From Cymbidium sinense (lineage: Eukaryota > Streptophyta > Magnoliopsida > Asparagales > Orchidaceae), in contig CM038221.1 in NCBI GenBank assembly GCA_021442155.1, positions 144,374,264 to 144,438,263 on the forward strand: a stretch of DNA of 64,000 nt. Direction: 5' to 3'. Positions 51,081 through 62,130 of this stretch are shown one piece after another. Numbering within the stretch: position 1 is the stretch's first letter; each line of letters starts with the position of its first letter. The translations under genes were made by a program, and so were the position numbers. The notes under the pieces are model-generated. The model saw only the letters and a list, made by a program, of their open reading frames with translations. It ran no database searches and had not been told where the DNA came from.

Positions 51081-52853
51081 CTACCAATACTCATTGCAGG
51101 AGCATAAGCCCCCTTTGAAATGATGAAACCTATTCTGGTCCCTCAAAATGATCTCGTGCTTATAAACTCTAGAAACTAATTTGCTGAACTAGTGGCAATC
51201 ACCACAAACCCTGAGGTTCTTAAGAATATGAATAGAATCCCCCTCCTCAAGGTTAACAAGCCCAAAGGCAATGGCCAGTTTCTCGCTATGAATGCCAAAC
51301 AAGTTTTCTTTCTCTCCTTCTTTCACATCAATAAGAGCTTGGCTCAAATCAGGTCTGTATCCTTCCATTTTAAGTCTACTGGTCACTTCCTCCAACTTAG
51401 CAAGAATCACCTTGCTACATTTTATACCTATCTTTTTCCCCACAAGGAATTCATGAATTGTACCGCCAATCATCACTGAGCTACAATTAGGGTTCTTTCT
51501 CATCCCTCTCACCTTCATCAAAGCTCGAATACTATCTACATCACTCCATTTCCCAGCCTTTGCATACAAGTTTGATAGAAAGACATAGCAGGTAGAGTCC
51601 TAAGGAGCTAATTCAATTGCATTCATGGCAGCGAATTCCCCAATGGCCAGAGATTTATGCTTGACGCAACAGCTAAGCAGGGATTTCCAAACCATGGAAT
51701 CAGGCTCCATTGGCATTTCATCTATGATTCTATGTGCATGCTCCAACCACCCCGCTCGGCCAAGGAGATCAATCAAGCAACCATAGTGTTTTATCCTTGG
51801 TTTAATTTTAAACTTTTCATTCATTAGCTGAAAATAGTGGAGGCCTTCGCCAACCAAACCACTGTGACTGCAAGCATTTAAAATAGCCAAGATAGTTACC
51901 TCATTAGGATTGACTCTCATTCTCTGCATTTCATGAAAGAGGTTCAAAGTTTCTTGACCAAGACCATGGAAGGCAAACCCTGACATCATATAATTCCAAT
52001 CTCCAACTCTCCTCTTGCAAGAAATGCTTTGGAAGATAGCAAAGGCAATGCCAATAAAACCGCACTTCGAGTACATCTCGATGAAAGCTAATGCAAGATT
52101 CCCGAAATCTATGCTCATATTGTTTCGACTTGCAAAAGCATGAATCCATTTGCCTTCATCGGCAAATCCTAGCTCTGCGATTGCTGAGAGCACGGTCACA
52201 ATTCGAGAATATCACGGGCAATACACGAACAAAGCATTTCCACGAAGATTTCCAAGGCATTCTGGGAACTCCATTAAGAACATAGAAATCATCGAGGTCC
52301 ATGTGACTACATCTCTATCAGGGCAAGTTTTCAAGCATAGCTAGATGGCTACCACACTTCATGAGGCCATCAACCATAGAGTTGATAGAAACTAAGTCCT
52401 TGTGAGGCATTTCACAAACACCCTACAGCCAATCCACTCTCACCCGACCTTGAAATGGAAATCATAGAGTTCCGATCACATCCCATGAGGCATTATCGAA
52501 CACCCTTCCCTATTTCTATTTCACCAAGGCCGGTACATCAGGAGAATAGAATTCAAATAAATGGGTCATCGTGGAAATAGGTCTTGAGTACACGTGAATC
52601 TAGCCCTCTTCCAAACTAGAAGCTTTCCGCGACACGAGAGGAGGGAGAACTCCAGGCCATGGATATGACCAATGAAAGATACCATCTGGGCGTAGAAAAG
52701 CAGACAATCTCGAAAATTGTTTCCCTCTAAGCTTGGGAAGATGGAGACGAAGCGAGCGGCGACGAGGGGATGGAAAAGAAGGTCGCATTTGACCATTTGG
52801 CCGTGGATCTGCCGGAGTTCCGTGGCTGTTTGGCATCGCTCCACCAGACACAT
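51081..52853 (-). pseudogene. PPR protein of the PLS-DYW class, inactivated
   Basis: The start ATG at 52853 opens 'MCLVERCQTATELRQIHGQM', a typical PPR N-terminus. The middle (52565-52200) is degenerate but shows 'VVTWTSMIS' in another frame. 52199-51600 is open with PPR text: 'GKWIHAFA', 'ALAFIEMYSKCG', 'WNYMMSGFAFHGLGQETLNL', 'NEVTILAILNACSHSGLV', 'HYGCLIDLLGRAGWLEHA'. TAG at 51600-51602 interrupts before the E domain ('FLSNLYAKAGKW'). The DYW deaminase keeps 'HSEKLAIAFGL' (HxE) and 'LRVCGDCH' (CxxC). A second TAG (51189-51191) cuts off the tail, which stays readable to '[15 protein letters not shown]' and a final TAG at 51081-51083. Such proteins enter plastids or mitochondria and edit C to U in RNA. 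Single-exon structure is normal for the family. Confidence 0.88.
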
Positions 52854-52986
52854 GGTGTGATCGGTGGTGAGCGAAGAGCGGCCGACATTAAGCTTTTGGC
52901 AGGGGGAGAAAGAATTTGAAATTCACCAAAAAAAATTACCGTTAAATTAGCTTTTTGGAGCATGGAGAATAAAGATGGGTGTTGCT

Positions 52987-53001
52987 GAAAGTCACTTTAA
53001 G
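52987..53001. repeat. Left target-site duplication of the L1 insertion
   Basis: GAAAGTCACTTTAAG, exactly repeated at 58738-58752 directly after the poly-A tail. Confidence 0.9.
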
Positions 53002-53242
53002 GAGTTTTGCTAAAAGACTAACAACTTTAAAAGTCTAGGGGCTAAGCAGCGGTTCGGGAAAAACGGAAAAGGTAAGCCGCTGCTAGGGCACTCTCGGCGC
53101 TCCCCTGGCTCCCTCTCCACCACCTCCACCTTCTCCGTCTAGTTTCTCTTTTCTTTCTACCGCCCTGCATTCCTCCTCTGGGTACTTGTCCCTTCCCTCA
53201 CTTATTTTTTGACCTCCGGCTCGTCCGGAGGTCAGGCTCGCC

Positions 53243-54477
53243 ATGACCACAGGGATGGTTAGCCCGATCGCCAGTGGTTCTTTTCCCCCCTTAACATCAT
53301 CTTCTCACTTGCATTCTCCCATTTCTCCTAAACCAGTTGGATCTCTCTCTGTATGGAAAGATCTATTGCTAGCGCAATCTGGAAATACCCAAACCGTCCC
53401 TCTAGCGTATGTCATTCAATGAGTGGACTTCTCGGAGGATGATCATCTGCGGAAAGCAAGAATGGCATCTCTCTAATTGGTCACTTTCGATTGGTAGCGC
53501 CCATATTATGGATCTTTGTTAGCCCATTAAAAAAATGGAGCTTTAAAGTGCAGCTCGATCTTCTTACATTGAAGGTGATTATTTCTGTTTAAGTTCAATT
53601 GTCAAGAGGATTATGATCTAGTGTGGAATCACGGTCCTTGTTTTCTGGCCTTTTATTTTCCAAAATGGACATGGGATTTTCCTTGAGCGATCCTATCTCG
53701 AGATTCGATTTGGATTAAACTCCTTCCCCTGTCTTTGGAGCAGGTTGGTTTCTCTAAGGTTGCTAGTAAAATCGGTGTCCCCTTGGCCGTGGATCATCTT
53801 ACTGCGGCTAGATCTCGGATAACATTTGCACGTATTTGTGTCCAAATCTCCACATCCACTCCTCTTCACGATGCGATTAGATTAATTTAAATGGGAAAAA
53901 AATTCATGCGGTGTGGTTTATGATTGGCCGTCCAGTGTTTGCTGGGTACATGCTCTCTCACGATTTGTGATGTCCTCTCCGACCATTTGCTCCTCTTCCT
54001 CCCAGGAGACCCTCTCCCTCCCATCAGTGGCCAATGATTACAAGGAGTATATTCCCTCCTCCTCTCTCATTCACATTACTATCATGTCTTCCCCTCCTTA
54101 CTAACTCCATTCCAGTTGACAAGATTATGGAGGCTTCTACCTGTCTTCCCTCTTCCTCTATAGTCGATTTAAATCAGCCACCAACTCATTCTCCCCCTCA
54201 GGAGGATCCTTCGAGTACTGATGCTTCTGTTCTTTTCAAGGATTCAATCGACCATATTCATACAACTGATCAGCTCTCTCTTGGTGTTGTTACACGTTCG
54301 GCTGTGGTTACCCCTGGTCGGCCTCTCACTGGCATTGGTATTGAAAAAGGGAATAAAGAAGTTAGTAGCACTCTTATGAAAGGAGGGAACATCTCTTCTT
54401 CTTCTCAACCCCTTCCGACTCCTCTGAAAGGCAACAAGAAAAAGGGTAAAAAACCCGCTTCTTCCTCCTCCCAATGA
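53243..54477 (+). pseudogene. L1 ORF1 (nucleic-acid-binding protein, DUF4283-like), broken
   Basis: ATG 53243 opens 'MTTGMVSPIASGSFPPLTSS' with a TGA near 53421. A second frame at about 53700-53890 reads 'SIWIKLLPLSLEQVGFSKVA', 'SKIGVPLAVDHLTAARSRIT' and 'FARICVQI', the pattern of the plant L1 ORF1 DUF4283 region. The tail (54034-54477) is Ser/Pro/Thr-rich and ends Lys-rich. It would coat the LINE RNA. No zinc knuckle was identified with confidence. Confidence 0.75.
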
Positions 54478-57400
54478 ATCAAATCTCAATTGGTAGTTGG
54501 AATGTTAGGGGTTTATCTGCTTGGAAGACTTTCCATTTGTAGCTTATTAAAGACTCTCATCTAGATCTTCTTTGTCTTCTGGAGACCAAAGTTCATATTA
54601 ATCCTTTGCATATCAATCAGGTTTCTTCTTATAATTTATTTACTTCAGAATCCAGTGTAAATAATTTTGATTGTGCCAGTGGTGGTCGTATATGGATTAA
54701 ATGGCAATCTGACAGGTTGAATTTTGAGTTATTATGTAAGTCTGAGCAATTTATCCAGTTTACGCTCACGGGGTTAATAGCTTTCTCTTAACAAGTATCT
54801 ATGCTGAAAATGATTCTACTGTTAGATCCTCCTTGTGGTCTTCCTTAAAGGTTTTGCCAGATGTTAATGCTCTTCCTTGGATTATTTTAGGTGATTTCAA
54901 TTGTCCTTTAAGTGCTAAGGATAAACAAGGGGGTAATCGGTTTCTTTCAACTCTTCTTTGGATTTTAAAGATTGTGTTAATGATTGTGATGGATGGAGCT
55001 CCCTAGCACTTTTTTTGGTTTAATCGGTTGGAACATCCTATTTACTCAAGATTGATCGGTCTTTTGCAACTCCAACTGGATTGAGATGTTTCCATCTTCC
55101 TTTTATAAAGTTCTTTCTCCAAGATCTTCGGATCATTCTCCTTTGGTTACTCTTCTGCAATCTCCTTCTTTGGCATCTCATCGTTTCCTTTTCAGGAATT
55201 ATTGGATCTTAAAACCTGGATTTAAGGAGGATATCCAAGAGGTTTGGCACAACTTCATTCAAGGAGACCCTTTTTATGTCCTTTCTATCAAGCTAAAACT
55301 TGTTAGAAACATGTTGAAAGATAGATATAGAGACATCTCTCCCTACATGATATTCAATATTTGAACAAAGTGAGGTTTTAGGAATCTGGAAAAGATCCTT
55401 TCAACATTCATCTCATTCATGATGCTAAGGAGATCAAAAGCAGTTACTTATAAAAGAAATGCTATGGATCAAGAGCTAAGGCACATTGGCTTACCATTCG
55501 ATGATGATTTAAAATTCCTCTACCTTTCAATAAAAGAAAGGAAAAGCTCAATCGATTAGAAGTGCAAAGCGATTTGGGGTCTTCTCGATCAAAGGATATC
55601 TACTCTTTTGTAGGTATTATGAGGATCTCAATTGTGATGACTCTTGTTATTCTGCAAAATTTTCTGTTGGGATTTGTCTTTCATTAGATCATCTTTTGAT
55701 CTTGGTGAAGTTTAGGAAGTGCTACTGCAAAAGTATCGGTGAAAACAAATCACTGGTCACGATGGTTTCAATTCTAAGTTTTACATTGACTCTTGGAGTA
55801 TTACAAATCTTTTGTAAATGCAGTTCTTTTCTTTTCAAGAATTCTAGATTGCCCAATTTTTAACTTTCATACTCTCTCTTTTCATACAACATTCCAATAG
55901 AATTGAAGATTATCTTTATCTCTTACATTCTATAAAGTGGTGGCCAAAATCCTTTGTATGAAGAGATTTCTCCCCTCATTATCCAATTCTCAATCGCCTT
56001 TGTTAAAGGAGAGACATTCGATAATGGCCTTTGAGATATGTGAGTTCTCTACCTCTAATAGCTCTTACTTTTTTAACCAAAATTGATTTGAAAAAAGCTT
56101 TTGATAAAATCAGAGAAAAGCATTGATCCATCGACTTGGGATAAAGGTTTCCCATGAGATTTACATGGGTGGAAGCTTGCATTTTGTGCCTTTCTCTATG
56201 TGTTAAATGGGAACATCTCGGTTATTTCTCCTCCTCAATGGCCTTAGCAGCCCATTGTCTCCTTTCCTCTTTACGGTGGCCATGGACACATTTTCATGCA
56301 TGTTGGAAAATGAAATTAACAAAGGATTATATAATCCGATTACTCTGGCTGGACAAATTTCTTCTCATCTCTTATATCGATGATCTCCTTGTGATGGGTA
56401 TTCCTCTACATTTACCTCACTCAAGTCCATCTCTTAAGCACTACTTGGGACTTGAGGTGAACTATTCTGAATCATCCTTGTGCCTCTCTTCAAGAAAATT
56501 AGATAATTCTCATACTATTTTGGGTATTCAATTGGGCTCTTTCCCTTTCAAATATTTGGGACTTCCTCTTATTAAAGGTACAATCAAGATGGCTCATTTC
56601 ACCCCTCTCTTTGATAGATTACATGTATGGTTGGCAGGCTGGAAAAGTAAATTCCTCTCAGGGGAAGGAAGGTTATAAATAGTTACTTATCATGTTTGGT
56701 TCTATGGCTATTCGATGGTATTATCAAAAAAATCTGCTCTTTTTTAATAAATTTTTCTATCATTCGGAGGCAAAAAAGTTGCACACTATTTCTTGGGAAC
56801 GTACTACTTTACCCAAAGAAAAAGGTGGAGTTGGGTTACTTTCTGCTTCTTCTGATAAAGCGAAATTAATGTGGAAAATCAAAAGAGATACTCTTTTGCT
56901 AATTGGTGTTTAGCAAAATATACATCACTATGGAATCCTTGCATTTATAGAGTTTCTCCACTTTGGAAATCGATTGTGAAAGTTCTTTGAAAAATTTAGA
57001 AACAAACTGCATTTTCAAGTTGGGGAAGGTAATGCTTTTTCTTTATATTATGATCCTTGGTGTAATGGGCATTCTCTTTGTTATTGGTTGGGAGCTAATG
57101 GCTTGAAACATTTGAACCTCACGGATGACCTAAAGGTTCATACTCTTATACACTGTGGGCATTGGAACCTCCCTTCTTTACTTGAGTCCTCTCATCCTTG
57201 GTTGTCCATAAAGATCTTGGATACTATAAAGAATGGAGTTGATTAGTAAGTTGGCTTTCTCTCTTCTTCCAAGGATTTTAGAAGCCATCTTTGATTCTCA
57301 CCCCTCTTTAGATTGGACTAAAGGAATTTGGTTCAAAGGCTATTCTATTAATTATGCTCTCTATTGTTGGATGGCTTTTATATAGGGTCTCAAATTATCG

Positions 57401-57802
57401 GATAAGTTAGCAAACAAAGGGATTGGAACTCAACTCCTTTTTTTTTTCATTCTAGAATCTCATAACCACTTTTTTTTGAATGTCCTTTGGCTATGAAATT
57501 GGTGAGCTCTCATCCCAAATGGTATGTTTCTATTCTTTGATCTCTCTCCATGAGGTTCTTAATTTTATTAATGAAGGGGAGCATAAAATGTTACAAAGAT
57601 TACACTTTTTTGATTATTTGTTCTTGTTTATACCTTGTGGAGAAAGGAATAATCGCCTTTTTCTTCTCTTCCATTTGTTGCCTTATCAATTCAGGTTAAA
57701 GAAAGGGTTGCGGCTAAAATGCAAAGTTGGAAATTGAAAGTTGCTTGGCCCAGTTCTGTGCAGGATTTAATTCACAAATGGAGGAATTATCAACCTCCTT
57801 AA
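54474..57802 (+). pseudogene. L1 ORF2: endonuclease and reverse transcriptase, broken
   Basis: Endonuclease: 'ISIGSWNVRGLSAWKTF' at the start, 'LLCLLETKVH', 'IILGDFNCPLSAKDKQGG' (about 54885-54935) and 'SDHSPLVTLL' (about 55130). These are the N-x-E-x-GDFN-SDH signatures of the apurinic-like nuclease that nicks target DNA. Reverse transcriptase: 'LISYIDDLLVMG', catalytic YIDD at 56373-56384, then 'FKYLGLPLIKGTIK' and 'LAGWKSKFLSGEGRL'. Downstream are 'TLPKEKGGVGLLSAS' and a zf-RVT-like end. A final frame ends 'DLIHKWRNYQPP' with TAA 57800-57802. At least six frame breaks occur (for example near 54540, 54790, 55365 and 56680). Frames at 57821-58362 lie in the 3' untranslated region. Confidence 0.88.
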
Positions 57803-58737
57803 TTCTTTTTTCATTATTCTGTGCCTGCTTCTTATTTCTGTTGGATGTCACCTTGCTGTTTCTGTGTCTCATTCTCTGATGTTTTGTTATCTGCTCATGT
57901 CAGTATTTGTCAAGAGGGCTATCTGGATATTTTTTTCGGTTTCGTGCCTCTCAGGCTGTCGGTAATGGTTTTCTGGATGCTTTCTCGTTCCTTTTCTGTT
58001 TCACCTGGAACTCCTCGGGTGGCAGTGGGATTTATGGTTATTTTTGCTGCTTTTGTCCATGGAGGATGCGGTTGTTTGCACTAGGGCTCTTCTGTTCAAC
58101 TCCTTTTTCTGTGTTGGCATTCCTGGTGAGGATGGTGTTCTGTCTTGATCTTCTTCCTGCTGTTTCTGTTACTCTATGCTGGCTGTGGGTTTTTGGCTAT
58201 GGATGTAGCGGTTGTTCATTACGGTTTCTCTGTACAACTTCTTTTTCTGTGATGGAATTCATGGGGAGGTCAGATATCTGGCTTGATCTTCTTCCTTGTT
58301 GCTTCAAGTATTCTCACCAGGTTTTGGAATGGACGATGAGGATATTCGGCACAACTTATTGATCTCAATTGCTCCTCGGTCTCTGCAACCACGATCCCTT
58401 TCGGCAGATTCTATTGATCTGAGTTTTGGGATTGTTTGGAGGGCGGCTAGACAACCGTGAGGGGACTTTCTTGTCTTGTCGACCTATATGATTGTATTGC
58501 TGTTGTGCTAGTTTTTGGGTATCTCTAATGTATTTTGTATCCCTGAGTCCATTGAGCTATCGTAGCTCCTTTTTCTGTAGGATTTTTTTTTTCAGCTAGT
58601 GTAGTTGATCTTGTTTCTAGAATTATAGTTCTAGTTTAGTGTTTTCCTTTTGTCACCCTGTAAGGATTAGTCTCTTTTGTAACCTTACTTTTGGAATACA
58701 ATTGGGCTTCGGCTCTTAAATTTTTCCAAAAAAAAAA

Positions 58738-58752
58738 GAAAGTCACTTTAAG
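58738..58752. repeat. Right target-site duplication of the L1 insertion
   Basis: An exact copy of 52987-53001. Together they define a 15-bp duplication, typical of target-primed reverse transcription. Confidence 0.9.
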
Positions 58753-58899
58753 TGTTATGTTCAATGTCTTTAAAAAGAGAATTTTTAAAATCTAAATCTT
58801 CTCTGCTGAAATATTTTTTATTTAAAATGATAAATTTTAAAAATATTGAAATAGGTGGTAAGAATCATGAGGGAGTGCATTTGACTCTATGATCGTCTA

Positions 58900-59312
58900 G
58901 GGGTTGTTTCGTTGCCTATATTTAAAATACAGTATAAAAGAAATACAGTGTAAAAGAAATTCAGTATAAAAGGATTACTTTACAGTTATTTTGTTGAGAG
59001 TTTTACAAATTCATGATTTATTTTTTTTGTTTGGTTAAAAAAAATATAATGTAAAATAATATGAAGGTTTTGATATGGCAGCGATCACCATGGCCTGGAG
59101 GGCTACGGCAAAAGCACCGATCACTTTATATTGACCGAGTATTTGGAATTTAAATCAGCAATTCAAATACACAGAAATTAGCATTTCTGGTGTATTTGAA
59201 ATACATTATATTACACTAAAATTTTACTTTACTTGCAATCAAACGCTTGAAATGTTTAAAAGCATGCATTTGGAATGCAGTCAATTCCAAATACACCCAA
59301 CCAAATAGCCCC
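58900..59312. mobile_element. Tourist-like (PIF/Harbinger) MITE, copy 1
   Basis: The ends are 'ggggttgtttcgttgcc' and the complement of 'ccaaccaaatagcccc'. They are flanked by the 3-bp direct repeat CTA (58897-58899 and 59313-59315). It is 413 bp with no coding. Internal text ('gtaaaagaaa', 'ggattacttta..gttatttt', 'ttttacaaat') is shared with the copy at 60815-61248. Confidence 0.7.
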
Positions 59313-59513
59313 CTAATATGAGTGATTTTTAAATACATTAAATATTAAATTTAAAATCTTTAAAATTTTATTTTATATCACTCCAATTAAAAGCATATAT
59401 CAAATTTGAAATGTTATGAAATAGAATACAATATAGTTTAAAAACTCATCTATATTACAAATTTTCTAACTATAATATCTTATATAAAGATTAATTATGA
59501 TCTTCAAGCCTCT

Positions 59514-59743
59514 TCAGTTTCTCGCAACTCTCGCAGGAATCTTCTCCATGGGAATGGCTCTGCGAAGCGTGGCGATGGGGATGAGGCAGTTGGCGAGCAG
59601 AGCTTCTTTAGTCGTCAGCCGGTGCTCGTAGTAGACGAGCGAAGGGATACTATTAAGCACCTCAAGCTCTATTTCGAAGAGCTCTTCTCCATTCTTCTTC
59701 TTCTTCTGCTGCTGCTGCTGCGATCGTCTTCTTCGTTGGCCAT
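59514..59743 (-). pseudogene. Short unrecognised gene-like frame with AGA-tract frameshift
   Basis: ATG at 59743 starts 'MANEEDDRSSSSRRRRRMEK' and stops at TAG after 25 codons. One frame over, starting in the same AGA run, the reading continues as 'NGEELFEIELEVLNSIPSLV', 'YYEHRLTTKEALLANCLIPI', 'ATLRRAIPMEK' and ends in TGA (59514-59516). The second frame looks like real protein, so a slip in the (AGA/AGC) tract near 59700 probably broke the gene, or the true start lies elsewhere. A TATAAAA box sits at 59787-59781, only 38 bases upstream of the ATG. I do not recognise the family. Two MITEs flank it. Confidence 0.5.
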
Positions 59744-59780
59744 GGCGTTGATAGGCTCTTCGTTTTGGGGTTTAGTCTTC

Positions 59781-59787
59781 TTTTATA
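59781..59787 (-). promoter_or_regulatory. TATA box candidate for the short frame 59743-59514
   Basis: TATAAAA on the minus strand, 38 bases before the ATG; this would leave a leader of only about 5-15 bases, which is short for a plant gene. Confidence 0.4.
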
Positions 59788-59789
59788 GA

Positions 59790-60598
59790 TGGCAGAAGTA
59801 AGAGGAAAAAAAAAACTTTCTTTCAACGAAATGATAAATTAAGTTCAAAGGCTGTTAGTTGGTGGATGGCTTAATGCCATGGTGGACGGCTTGATGCCAG
59901 TTAAGGACTTAAAAGAGTTTCAGTTTAGTTTGCTTGGTTCGAAGTAGTTGACTGACTTTGATTTCTCTTGTGGACTGTAAAACTATGGCGTTTTTAAAAT
60001 AATATCTATGGCATCAACATAGATATGATGGTCTGATTTTGATCTTTAGTGTCACTATTTTTAATATAGCCATTATCATTGAAGGTGTGATGATCATAAT
60101 ATATTAAGTTAAATAATATGATTTGATTTACTAGCATTTCAATCAATTAATCTAAGGATTATAATACACTCAAAATGTCTTTTGGATTCACCTCACAATT
60201 CGTCAAGATGTTGAAAGCCTTGCTGAGAAGATGATCTGGCAAGAAAGTTATTTTATATCTTTTTATTTTTGAACTATTAGATTTTTATTTTTATCGTTGA
60301 ATGTTTTTAAAAAAAGTGAGTATAAAATAGAATTAGAGATCAATGAAAAATAATATTTTGCTCACTAATATTCAAAGATAAATATTTGATAATATTTATA
60401 AAAATGTAATCATCAATTATAATTTATAAGTTTTTTCAATATATATTCTATCTTTGAAAGCTTTCATCAATATAATATTTTTATTAGCATTTATTCTATA
60501 TTTTATGCTAACAATTTTTAATAAAAAAAATTTTAGAACCTTCATATCTTGATAAAAAGATATATTTTTTAGAATAGCTAATTTGTGCTTCTGCTAGC

Positions 60599-60647
<49 letters not shown>

Positions 60648-60814
60648 ACCCTTACTCTAAACTATAAAAAAGAACAATAATAACTCAAAGCTTCCCACAT
60701 GAGGGATGCATTTTGTGATCAACAATAGCATATTTATTCAAATTATAATATATAATATAATATTGTTGAATAAGAATAAAATATAATGTTTTGATGATAG
60801 ATTAGCATCATTAA
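59790..60814. other. Intergenic, AT-rich, with (GA)n at 60601-60645
   Basis: Apart from about 22 GA units preceded by 'gctagctaa', I see no gene, RNA or repeat here. Confidence 0.6.
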
Positions 60815-61248
60815 AGGGGTTGTTTGGATACCTGAAACAAGAATGTTGTGTAAAAGATGTACAATATAAAGTGAATGTAATATATTTGGATTACTTTAAG
60901 TTATTTAGTTGAAAACTCTACAAATAGAATTTTTTTTTTTAATAGAATAAATGTAATGTAAATTCTGGGTTGTAGGTGGTTGTGGTGGCGGCCGATTGTG
61001 GCTAGATGGTGGTAGTGGGGTGGTAATGCGATAGCATATACTCACGATAAGATTTTTTCGATTTAAAATTGACTCGAATCGGGTGAATTCTAAATACACC
61101 AAAATTGACTCTTTCAATGTATTCTAAATATATCACATTACTTTGAAATTTTACTTTGCATTATGTCAAACGTACAAAAAAGTTAAAATCCCATATATTT
61201 ATTTTACTTTATACTTTACACTCAAAATTCATCAATGCAAATAACTCC
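60815..61248. mobile_element. Tourist-like (PIF/Harbinger) MITE, copy 2
   Basis: The ends are 'aggggttgtttggatac' and the complement of 'caatgcaaataactcc', with TAA on both sides (60812-60814 and 61249-61251), the canonical TWA duplication. It is 434 bp with no credible coding (the minus frame 60905-61117 is spurious). It shares end sequence and internal text with 58900-59312. A related phrase 'gggtgaattctaaatgcacc' at the window end (about 63957) suggests a third relative. Confidence 0.7.
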
Positions 61249-61781
61249 TAAATATTTTTAATACTTACTGTAATGTGAAAATGATTATTTAAATTAATAC
61301 TAAAAAAATAATTTACATGCCTACTAAAGTTCATGAAATAATATATTTAATGTTGAAAATGTGGACAAATTAAAATAATTATTTTAAATTGTGAGTCCAA
61401 ATTGATTTAGTTGATAAAATGCAGTGGCTACATTTAAAAAAAAAAAGTTATTGTCAATACTAATAAATTTTCATTTTAAGGTAACTAAAAAAACTTTTTG
61501 TTAATAAATTTTTATGTAATATTTTTAATTTTATAAAAAAAAAATATATATATATATATTATTATTATTAAAGAGCTTTTATATAGACAATCATCTTATT
61601 ATTTTATTACTTTATATTTATAAATTAATCAACTTCAATCTTAATATTTGATCAAATATTAAATAAAAATCTAACTTATATTTTTTATTTTTTAAAATTT
61701 TTTAGTAATTTGATTGGGATAGACAAAAATATATGAACCTACTAGTTAAAACAAATAAAAAGAGTGATTAAATGATAAATA

Positions 61782-61787
<6 letters not shown>

Positions 61788-61832
<45 letters not shown>

Positions 61833-61835
61833 CGC
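61788..61835. repeat. (TA)n running into GCGCGCGCC
   Basis: About 19 TA units are followed directly by TGCGCGCGCC (61827-61836). The purine-pyrimidine alternation is unbroken across both parts. Confidence 0.85.
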
Positions 61836-62130
61836 CGTCTGTGTTGAAGGGTTGATTTGTCAAAATTTATAATATTAATATTTAAATTATATTAAATGTG
61901 TGTAATATAATAATTTAATTAAAATAAATTAATATTAAAATATTATATATAATTGTAGATTTTAAATATTAGATGTATAAATAAATAAGAACTCGTCGGA
62001 TGTATATAAATATTTCAAAATAAAAACAGAAAAAGAAATGCGTAAAATTGTGCCAAAAGGAGGCAATGATTCCTTTTTGTCTCCTCAGGTTCGTTACTCC
62101 GCGGATCGATCCGCCGGAAGGTCCGTTTAA

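Larger units (their letters stand above)
53002..58737 (+). mobile_element. L1-type LINE, nearly full length (5.7 kb)
   Basis: The element is bounded by a perfect 15-bp duplication and ends in a short poly-A run (58727-58737). The 5' leader runs to about 53242, ORF1 53243-54477, ORF2 54474-57802, then about 0.9 kb of 3' untranslated sequence. ORF1 and ORF2 overlap by ATGA (54474-54477). Both have stops and frameshifts, so the copy is dead, though the perfect duplication argues for modest age. It lies ~150 bp upstream of the PPR pseudogene start, in opposite orientation. Confidence 0.92.

Noticed and set aside
51192..51479. 95-codon plus-strand frame
   Set aside because: It is antisense to the DYW/E-domain part of the PPR pseudogene.
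57821..58362. Two overlapping frames of 87 and 151 codons
   Set aside because: They lie in the 3' untranslated region of the L1 element, after the ORF2 stop, and have no recognisable content.
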